Source of the DNA: Candidatus Brocadiia bacterium
GTDB lineage: Bacteria > Planctomycetota > MHYJ01 > WSZJ01
NCBI GenBank assembly: GCA_013360825.1
Contig: JABWAY010000287.1
Span: 1-5,362, forward strand
DNA: 5,362 nucleotides
Direction: 5' to 3'
This document shows positions 1-4,868 of this stretch, one piece after another. A program made the position numbers and the translations under genes. The notes under the pieces are model-generated. The model had not been told where the DNA came from, ran no database searches, and was given only the letters and a program-made list of their open reading frames with translations. How positions within the stretch are numbered: the stretch's first letter is position 1; each line of letters starts with the position of its first letter.

Positions 1-75
1 GACCGCGCGCTCAAACACCAAACGGCCACCGCTTCAAGGTGCCCGCGTGATCGCCCCGAACGGCGGCGCGCAGGG

Positions 76-105
76 GGGTGCAACCACGGTCATGCACCCA
101 CGGTC
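76..105. repeat. Inverted repeat with interleaved direct repeat upstream of the first gene
   Basis: GGGTGCA (76-82) and TGCACCC (93-99) form a perfect 7-base inverted repeat around a 10-base spacer. An 8-base direct repeat, CCACGGTC, occurs at 84-91 and 98-105, 14 bases apart. GCAACC (80-85) and GGTTGC (110-115) can form an alternative, longer-range pairing. The block sits just upstream of the candidate promoter of the BioD-like/DRTGG gene, so it could be an operator. It could equally be a hairpin at the end of a gene lying left of the window. No T tract follows, so a classical intrinsic terminator is not supported. The repeats are visible in the sequence; the role is inference. Confidence 0.35.
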
Positions 106-115
106 GCCCGGTTGC

Positions 116-144
116 TTGCGCCCCATTCTGCACCGTGCTACGTT
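116..144 (+). promoter_or_regulatory. Candidate sigma70-like promoter of the BioD-like/DRTGG gene
   Basis: TTGCGC (116-121) and TACGTT (139-144) are separated by 17 bases. The second element is preceded by TGC, which gives an extended -10 arrangement. Each hexamer matches the consensus only partly (about 3 of 6). The implied transcription start near 151 would leave a leader of about 22 bases, just enough for the GGGAGA ribosome binding site at 161-166 before the ATG at 173. The good geometry is the main support. Confidence 0.35.
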
Positions 145-172
145 CTGCCCCCCACTCCCAGGGAGACCCGCC

Positions 173-1324
173 ATGGGCCGGAACATCTACATCACCGCCA
201 CGCGCCCGAACGAGGGCAAGACCGCGATCACGCTCGGCCTGACCGCGGGGTTCGTGAAGAAAGGGAAGCGGATCGGGTTCATCAAGCCGGTCGGGCAGGC
301 GGACATCGATGCCGGGAACAAGCGCGCGATCGACGAGGACACGCTCCTGATCGAACGCGCCTGCCGGGTCCACTGCAACATCGAAGACATGAACCCGGTG
401 ACGCTCCGTCCCGGGTTCCCCGAGGGGCTGACGACGGCCTCCGGAAAGCAGGCGCTGATCGACCGGGTGAGACGCGCCTACGACCGGGTGGCGCAGGACA
501 AGGAGTTCGTGGTCATCGAGGGGACCGGGCACGCGGCGGTCGGGGTGTCGTGGGGGATCTCCAACGCCGAGATGGCGAAGCTCCTGAATGCGAAGGTGCT
601 GCTGGTGTCCAGCGGCGGCGTCGGCCAGCCGATCGACGACATCCTGCTGAACAAGCGCTACTTCGAAGCGGAGGGAGTCGGGCTCCTGGGCGTGGTGATC
701 AACAAGGTCTACCCGGGCGAAATGGAAAAGATCGACAAGGTCGCGCGCCGGATCCTGGACCAGCATGGCGTGGCTCTTCTCGGCGCCATTCCCTACGAGA
801 AAGACCTCTACACGCCGACGGTCCTGCAGGTTCTCGAGGACCTGCGGGGGGACCTGCTCAACGGGGAGTCCGCGCTGAATTCGCGGATCGGCAAGGTGCT
901 GGTGGGGGCGATGACGCCGCACAACGCGATGGAGAATTTCGAAGGATCCTGCCTGCTGATCACCCCGGGGGACCGGGAGGACATGGTGCTCGCCGCGCTG
1001 TCCACCTCGGTGGTCGATCCCCGGAAATCGTTCCACCTCGCCGGGCTGGTGCTGACCGGCGACATCTACCCGCGCAAGAACATCCTCGAGCTGATCCGGC
1101 GCACGAGCGTGCCGGTGATGGTGGTGAAGAGCGACTCCTACGCGACGGCGAGCCGGGTGAACTCGCTCGTCGTGAAGATTTCGCCGTGGGACGGGGCGAA
1201 GACGAACCACATCATCGATCTGGTGGGGAAGTATGTGAACGTGGACGACGTGCTGAAGCGGCTGTCGGGCGAGGGGGACACGAAGCGGAGGGCGAAGGGT
1301 GCGGAAGCCCGCAAGGAAAGCTAA
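173..1324 (+). CDS. BioD-like P-loop / DRTGG domain protein (stand-alone Pta N-terminal-like)
   Basis: A 383-residue protein that resembles the regulatory N-terminal half of long phosphotransacetylases (BioD-like domain followed by DRTGG). The N terminus, MGRNIYITATRPNEGKTA, carries a BioD-type P-loop with GKT at residues 15-17. KPVGQ (from K38) and IEGTGH (E116-H120) match the further nucleotide- and substrate-site strands of dethiobiotin-synthetase-like folds. Residues about 205-330 look like a DRTGG domain, with G266-D267-R268 at the motif position. The protein ends in a basic tail after about residue 365. No acetyl/butyryl transferase (PTA_PTB) domain follows, so it is not itself a phosphotransacetylase; it may be an ATP- or nucleotide-dependent regulatory or metabolic protein, and the substrate is unknown. 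The ATG at 173 is preferred because GGGAGA lies 6 bases upstream and the fold begins immediately. The in-frame GTG at 47 would add an unstructured 42 residues. Its last 26 bases overlap the longest dapB start, which suggests co-translation. Confidence 0.8.
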   Translation: MGRNIYITATRPNEGKTAITLGLTAGFVKKGKRIGFIKPVGQADIDAGNKRAIDEDTLLIERACRVHCNIEDMNPVTLRPGFPEGLTTASGKQALIDRVRRAYDRVAQDKEFVVIEGTGHAAVGVSWGISNAEMAKLLNAKVLLVSSGGVGQPIDDILLNKRYFEAEGVGLLGVVINKVYPGEMEKIDKVARRILDQHGVALLGAIPYEKDLYTPTVLQVLEDLRGDLLNGESALNSRIGKVLVGAMTPHNAMENFEGSCLLITPGDREDMVLAALSTSVVDPRKSFHLAGLVLTGDIYPRKNILELIRRTSVPVMVVKSDSYATASRVNSLVVKISPWDGAKTNHIIDLVGKYVNVDDVLKRLSGEGDTKRRAKGAEARKES

Positions 1325-2126
1325 GCCGGTGGTGGAGGTCGGGGTCAGCGGTGCCTGCGGCCGGATGGGCGAGCGGATTCTCGCGATCCTGGCGGGCGAG
1401 GGCGGGGCGCGCCTCGCGGCCGCGGTGGAGCGCGAGGGGCACCCGGGGCTCGGGCGCGATGTCGGGGAGGCGCTCGGGAGGCCGGCGTGCGGGGTGGGGC
1501 TGGAGCCGCGGCTGACGAAGAAGGTCGACGTGCTGATCGATTTCAGCGCGCTCGAGGCGACGCCGAAGCGGCTGGCGGAGTGCGTGAAGCTGGGCGTGCC
1601 GATCCTGGTCTGCACCACGGGGCTGCCGGCGGCCACGATCGCCGCGCTGCGCGCCGCTTCGAAGAAGATCCCCGTCTGCGTCGCCTCCAACGTTTCGATC
1701 GGGGCGAACCTGCTGTTCCGGCTGGCGGCGGAGGCGGCGTCGGTCCTGGGCGAGGGGTATGACGTGGAGATCGTGGAGGCGCATCACGGGATGAAGAAGG
1801 ACGCTCCCTCCGGGACGGCGCTGACGCTGGCGCAGCGGGTCGCGGGTGCGCTGGGGCGGGACCTGGAGGCGGAGCGGCGGGACGGGCGGCGCGGGAATGT
1901 GGGCGCGCGGACGTCGAGGGAGATCGGGATTCACGCGGTGCGCGGCGGGGACATCGTGGGGGAGCACACGATCTACTTTGCCGGCCAGGGGGAGAGGATC
2001 GAGATCACTCACCGCGCGTCCACGCGCGACACATTTGCGCGGGGGGCGGTGAGGGCGGCGGCGTGGCTGGCGGGGGCGAAGCCGGGGCTTTACGGCATTG
2101 AGGAAGTGCTGGGGATGGGGCGCTGA
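1299..2126 (+). CDS. dapB: 4-hydroxy-tetrahydrodipicolinate reductase (DapB)
   Basis: DapB reduces the dehydrated product of the DapA reaction to tetrahydrodipicolinate with NAD(P)H, in the cytoplasmic diaminopimelate/lysine pathway. Counted from the GTG at 1299 it has 275 residues, a normal family length. The Rossmann motif GACGRMG is at residues 18-24, followed by VLIDFS, the CTTG turn and the ASNVSIGANL segment. The signature EAHHGMKKDAPSG begins at E160. H162, H163 and K166 match the catalytic histidine pair and lysine of the E. coli enzyme. The C-terminal block with HAVRGGDIVGEHTIYF and ITHRA is also present, so the enzyme looks intact. Two starts are plausible: GTG 1299 (GGAGGG at 1287-1292), inside the previous gene, or GTG 1329 (AAGGAAAG at 1313-1320), 4 bases past the previous stop. 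The latter gives the 265-residue form MVEVGVSG, closer to typical N termini. Either way it is probably co-transcribed with the BioD-like/DRTGG gene. Confidence 0.95.
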   Translation: MRKPARKAKPVVEVGVSGACGRMGERILAILAGEGGARLAAAVEREGHPGLGRDVGEALGRPACGVGLEPRLTKKVDVLIDFSALEATPKRLAECVKLGVPILVCTTGLPAATIAALRAASKKIPVCVASNVSIGANLLFRLAAEAASVLGEGYDVEIVEAHHGMKKDAPSGTALTLAQRVAGALGRDLEAERRDGRRGNVGARTSREIGIHAVRGGDIVGEHTIYFAGQGERIEITHRASTRDTFARGAVRAAAWLAGAKPGLYGIEEVLGMGR

Positions 2127-2129
2127 GCG

Positions 2130-2402
2130 CTACTTGATCTTGTCTTCCATGGTCCGGCCGGGCTTGAAGGTGACGACGCGCTTTTCGCCGACGAAGACTT
2201 CTTCGCCTGTGCGCGGGTTTCTGGCCTTGCGGGGCTTGCGGATTTTGACTTCGAAGACGCCGAAGTTCCTGAGTTCGATGCGCTGATTGGCGACCAGGGT
2301 CTCGACGATGGCATCGAAGGTTCCCTGGACGACTTTTTTAGCATCGACCTGGGAGAGGCCGAATCGTTCGGCGAGCGTCTTGACGATGTCTTTCTTCGTC
2401 AC
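2130..2402 (-). CDS. HU/IHF-family nucleoid DNA-binding protein
   Basis: A complete 90-residue HU-type histone-like protein, the standard family length. It binds and bends DNA as a dimer in the nucleoid. The N-terminal helical dimerisation part (about 1-45, beginning MTKKDIVKTLAERFGLSQ) is followed by the family signature FGVFEVKIRKPRKARNP and then RTG. The DNA-intercalating proline is P63, within RNPRTG of the beta arm (about 53-76). The end, VVTFKPGRTMEDKIK, is typical. Translation starts at a GTG (2402-2400). The ribosome binding site GAGGAGA at 2414-2408 is 5 bases upstream. The RIELRNFGVFEVK core resembles planctomycete HU proteins from memory. Whether it acts as HU or as an IHF-like subunit cannot be told from sequence alone, so no symbol is given. 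It is convergent with dapB, with 3 bases between the stops, and divergent from the copper ATPase gene. Confidence 0.95.
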   Translation of the reverse strand: MTKKDIVKTLAERFGLSQVDAKKVVQGTFDAIVETLVANQRIELRNFGVFEVKIRKPRKARNPRTGEEVFVGEKRVVTFKPGRTMEDKIK

Positions 2403-2478
2403 AGGGATCTCCTCGGCAAGTTACGGACGCAGGCGTGTTCTAAGCCTGAGGCCATAAACGATTTAAGACGACCCCAAC

Positions 2479-2508
2479 AACATAAGCCCGCGGTGATCCC
2501 GAAGTCAA
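2479..2508 (-). promoter_or_regulatory. Sigma70-like promoter of the HU-family gene
   Basis: Read on the minus strand, TTGACT (2508-2503, 5 of 6 to the -35 consensus) is followed after 18 bases by TATGTT (2484-2479, 4 of 6, keeping the conserved first, second and last positions). The transcription start would fall near 2472, giving a leader of about 70 bases before the GTG start. The stretch about 2450-2485 is clearly richer in A+T than the rest of the window, as expected for a promoter region. This is the best promoter candidate in the window. Confidence 0.55.
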
Positions 2509-2600
2509 GCCCGATCCGCGCCCAATCCGCGCGCAAGTCCTTTTCCCGGAGCGCCTTGAGTGAACGCCGGGAGAGAGTTCCCGCGCGCACGTTCCGCCCC

Positions 2601-2615
2601 TATCATGCGGCCATG
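2601..2615 (+). promoter_or_regulatory. Candidate -10 element of a leaderless copA-like transcript
   Basis: TATCAT (2601-2606) matches the -10 consensus at 5 of 6 positions. Its end lies exactly 6 bases before the ATG at 2613, so the expected transcription start coincides with the first base of the start codon. No Shine-Dalgarno sequence lies in front of this ATG; the nearest purine run (2569-2577) is about 35 bases upstream. No good -35 hexamer is visible at the right distance (TTCCCG at 2578-2583 is poor). I see no CueR-like dyad between the elements. Leaderless expression is an inference from spacing. Confidence 0.3.
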
Positions 2616-4199
2616 AGCACCGCCGCCTCTCCCATCCGATTGCGCCTGAAGGGATTGCATTGTGCCAGCTGCGTCGGGCGCGTTGAAACCGCCCTGAGGG
2701 GCCTGTCGGGCGTCACGCGGGCGGAGGTCAGCCTCGCGACGGAACAGGCGCGGGTGGAAGCCCCCGGAGTCCCGGTCGCCGCCCTCATCCAGGCCGTCCG
2801 ACAGGCCGGGTACGACGCGGAGGCCGCCTCGAGCGCCGCCGCGCAGGAGGACACCTCCGACTGGCGCCTCCCCGTCGCCGTCGTCGGCGCTCTGGCGCTG
2901 ATGGTGCTCTCCATGGATGACCTGATCCTCGGGCACGGGAATCACATGGTCCCCGATCCGCCGCTCCGCTGGATCCTGCTCGCCCTCGCCACGCCGGTCC
3001 AGCTCCTCTGCGGCTGGCCCTTTCTCCGGGGCGCCCTCGCGTCCGCCCGACGGCTGGCGGCGGACATGAACACGCTGGTCGCCGTCGGAACCTGGGCGGC
3101 CTACGGCGTCTCGGTCGCGGCCGTCTTCGGCGGCGGCCACGACGTCTACTTCGAAAGCTCCGCGACGATCATCGCGCTGATCCTCCTCGGCCGGTCGCTG
3201 GAACTGCGCGCCCGCCGGAGCGCGGGGGACGCCGTCCGCCGCCTGATGGCCCTCCGGCCCGCCGCCGCCCACCGTGTCCGCGACGGCGTCGAGTCCGACG
3301 TGCCGGTCGAGCAGGTGGTTCCCGGGGACCTGCTGCGCATCCGGCCGGGAGAACGGGTCCCGGCCGACGGAGAGATCGTCGAGGGTGAGAGCGACCTCGA
3401 CGAGTCGATGGTGACCGGCGAGTCGATGCCCGTCCCGCGCGGTCCCGGCGGCCCGGTCACCGGGGGGACCGTCAACCGGACCGGGGCGCTCCTCGTCCGC
3501 GCCGCGCGCGTCGGTGACGATGCGCTCCTGGCGCAGATCGTGCGGGCGGTCGAGGAAGCGCAGTCGCGAAAGGCACCCGTGGAGCGGCTGGCCGACCGGG
3601 TGGCGGGGGTCTTCGTGCCGATCGTGATCGGAATCGCGGCCCTGACCTTCGGCGGATGGTGGCTCGCCACCGGCCAGGCCGGGGCCGGCTTCCTTCCCGC
3701 GGTGGCCGTGCTCGTCATCGCCTGCCCGTGCGCCCTCGGACTGGCGACGCCGACCGCGGTGATGGCGGGGGTCGGCCGCGGGGCGGAAAAAGGAATCCTG
3801 ATCCGGGGCGGGGAGGCGCTGGAGGTCGCGCACCGGCTGCGGACCGTGGCGTTCGACAAGACCGGAACGGTGACGGAGGGGAAGCCGGCGGTGGTGGACG
3901 AGCTTGTCCTGCACCCGGATCTGCGCGCGCTGGCGGCGGCGGCGGAAAAGCGGAGCGAGCATCCCCTGGCGCGGGCGGTCGTCGCCCACGGGACGACCGG
4001 GGGCGCGGCGTCGCCGGAGCCGGAGGACTTCTTCGCATATCCCGGATCCGGGGTCGAGGCGACGGTCCAGGGGCGGACCGTCCTCGTCGGGTCGCACGAG
4101 TTCCTCAACGGGCGCGGAGTCGACACGGCCCCCACCGCCGTCTTCACCGACCGCAACCGCTCGGCCGCCCGCTCTCGAAGGAGGCGGCCGCGCGGATGA
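2613..4199 (+). CDS. copA: Copper-type P1B ATPase (CopA-like), C-terminally truncated
   Basis: An inner-membrane heavy-metal ATPase, probably a Cu(I) exporter, of which 528 residues are encoded. The HMA metal-binding domain has GLHCASC with C17 and C20. Membrane segments lie near 86-102, 118-140, 153-175, 178-194, 331-353 and 360-385. The A domain has TGE at 268-270. The sixth segment carries the CPC metal site (371-373). The phosphorylated aspartate is D415 in DKTGT. The N domain has SEHP (448-451) and GSG (478-480). Similarity fades at about residue 505-510. What follows is an arginine-rich tail (RSAARSRRRRPRG) and a stop. The P-domain TGDN and GDGxND motifs and the last two helices are absent, about 200 residues short of the usual 730-750, so the product should be non-functional as a pump. 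The ATG at 2613 was chosen because the HMA domain starts just after it; the GTG at 2493 adds a non-homologous extension. The copA assignment rests on HMA plus CPC; substrate is inferred. Confidence 0.85.
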   Translation: MSTAASPIRLRLKGLHCASCVGRVETALRGLSGVTRAEVSLATEQARVEAPGVPVAALIQAVRQAGYDAEAASSAAAQEDTSDWRLPVAVVGALALMVLSMDDLILGHGNHMVPDPPLRWILLALATPVQLLCGWPFLRGALASARRLAADMNTLVAVGTWAAYGVSVAAVFGGGHDVYFESSATIIALILLGRSLELRARRSAGDAVRRLMALRPAAAHRVRDGVESDVPVEQVVPGDLLRIRPGERVPADGEIVEGESDLDESMVTGESMPVPRGPGGPVTGGTVNRTGALLVRAARVGDDALLAQIVRAVEEAQSRKAPVERLADRVAGVFVPIVIGIAALTFGGWWLATGQAGAGFLPAVAVLVIACPCALGLATPTAVMAGVGRGAEKGILIRGGEALEVAHRLRTVAFDKTGTVTEGKPAVVDELVLHPDLRALAAAAEKRSEHPLARAVVAHGTTGGAASPEPEDFFAYPGSGVEATVQGRTVLVGSHEFLNGRGVDTAPTAVFTDRNRSAARSRRRRPRG

Positions 4200-4256
4200 A
4201 TCCCCCCCACCCCGACGCCTCGCGGCAATACGGGAATTTCGCGAAACCGGAGGGCG
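4125..4256 (+). other. Junction between truncated copA-like gene and truncated esterase gene
   Basis: Left of about 4125-4145 the reading frame is clearly a P1B ATPase N domain. From about 4256 rightward another frame is clearly a SASA/SGNH esterase (FGPEIGLARAL). The 110-130 bases between are coding-like in no frame with confidence. The ATPase lacks its 3' third and the esterase its 5' third, as expected if intervening DNA was lost or two contigs were misjoined. No inverted repeats, insertion-sequence remnant or target duplication is visible at the boundary. A run of seven C (4202-4208) lies inside it. Confidence 0.65.
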
Positions 4257-4822
4257 GCTTCGGTCCCGAGATCGGACTGGCACGCGCCCTCGCCGCGAAG
4301 GAATCCCGCCCCCTCGCGATCCTCAAGGTCGCCTTCAGCGGCACCTCGGTGGCGAAGGACTGGGGTCCGGCCCTGACCGGACCACAAGGCGCCTGCTACC
4401 GCGCCCTCCTCGCCGAATTCCAAGCGGCCGCGGCGGCGGCCCGGGAAACCGGCGTCTCCCTCCGGCCCCGCGCCCTCGTCTGGGTGCAGGGCGAGAGCGA
4501 CGCCAGCGCGGAGGCCGCTCCGAAATACGAGGAGGATCTCGCGGCGATGCTCGGTCGATTGCGGGAGGATCTCGGCGCTCCGGATCTGACGCTCCTCGTC
4601 GGGGTGAACACACGCTTCGGAAACGGGAAGAATCCCCACATGCCCGCGATCATCGCGGCGCAGAGGGCTCTCGACGCCCGCCTGCCGAAGTGCGCCTACG
4701 TCGATACCGCGGGCGCGGAGACGCTGCCGCCGAGCCACACGCATTTCACCTCGGCCGGCACCCTCGAGATCGGAAAACGATACGCGGAAGCGCTCCTCTC
4801 CGAGGAGTCTCGCGAGCCGTAG
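4196..4822 (+). CDS. SASA/SGNH-type carbohydrate acetylesterase, N-terminally truncated
   Basis: A 208-residue reading frame matching the C-terminal part of sialate O-acetylesterase-type (SASA, carbohydrate esterase) hydrolases, which remove acetyl groups from sugars. Recognisable blocks are FGPEIGLARALA (22-33), AILKVAFSGTSVAKDW (41-56), the WVQGESDA block (96-103), and a C-terminal SHTHFTSAG with H183 as the likely catalytic histidine. The family's first block, containing GQSN with the nucleophilic serine, should come before FGPE and is missing, as is any signal peptide. The product is therefore predicted inactive. The ATG overlaps the copA-like stop as ATGA. A strong AAGGAGG (4178-4184) lies 11 bases upstream, so translation is possible despite the truncation. 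The frame stays open far upstream of 4196, but there it is a shadow of the ATPase gene with no esterase similarity. The exact left limit of true homology is uncertain (4160-4256). Confidence 0.75.
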   Translation: MNPPHPDASRQYGNFAKPEGGFGPEIGLARALAAKESRPLAILKVAFSGTSVAKDWGPALTGPQGACYRALLAEFQAAAAAARETGVSLRPRALVWVQGESDASAEAAPKYEEDLAAMLGRLREDLGAPDLTLLVGVNTRFGNGKNPHMPAIIAAQRALDARLPKCAYVDTAGAETLPPSHTHFTSAGTLEIGKRYAEALLSEESREP

Positions 4823-4864
4823 CGGTGAAGCCGCGGAACTTTTTGGCGCGGATCCGGTTTCACC
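4822..4864 (+). repeat. Intergenic inverted repeat / hairpin between the two hydrolase genes
   Basis: Just after the esterase stop (TAG 4820-4822), bases 4824-4833 (GGTGAAGCCG) pair with 4855-4864 (CGGTTTCACC) as a 10-bp stem with one G-T pair and a 21-base loop. Competing structures exist: GCGG/CCGC (4822-4825 with 4831-4834), followed 5 bases later by TTTTT (4840-4844), and CCGCG/CGCGG (4831-4835 with 4847-4851). The short hairpin plus T tract could be a weak intrinsic terminator. The long stem ends 4 bases before the next ATG and could instead hinder its translation. The function is not established. Confidence 0.35.
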
Positions 4865-4868
4865 CGGC

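Noticed and set aside
1..50. Possible C-terminal tail of a gene left of the window (frame 3, ending NGHRFKVPA then TGA at 48-50)
   Set aside because: Only 15 codons are visible and nothing identifies a family. It cannot be distinguished from chance.
47..172. GTG at 47 as start of the BioD-like/DRTGG gene
   Set aside because: It would add 42 residues without similarity and has no ribosome binding site. The ATG at 173 has GGGAGA upstream and begins right at the first beta strand of the P-loop fold.
11..1690. Very long open frame on the minus strand opposite the BioD-like/DRTGG gene and dapB
   Set aside because: Its translation is Arg/His/Pro/Asp-rich low-complexity sequence with no family motifs. 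It mirrors the codon structure of two well-supported plus-strand genes, a common artefact in G+C-rich DNA.
2493..2612. Upstream GTG at 2493 as start of the copper ATPase
   Set aside because: The added 40 residues have no similarity to P1B ATPases and overlap the HU-gene promoter region. The HMA domain starts just after the ATG at 2613.
4184..4191. GCGGCCGC rare-cutter site near the junction, as a hint of cloning vector joining
   Set aside because: Such sites are frequent in DNA this G+C-rich and no vector-like sequence is nearby.
4202..4208. Run of seven C as a sequencing indel that would restore an intact esterase
   Set aside because: Neither alternative upstream frame encodes a GQSN block or a signal peptide, and the upstream DNA is ATPase-coding. 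An indel here cannot restore the missing N terminus.
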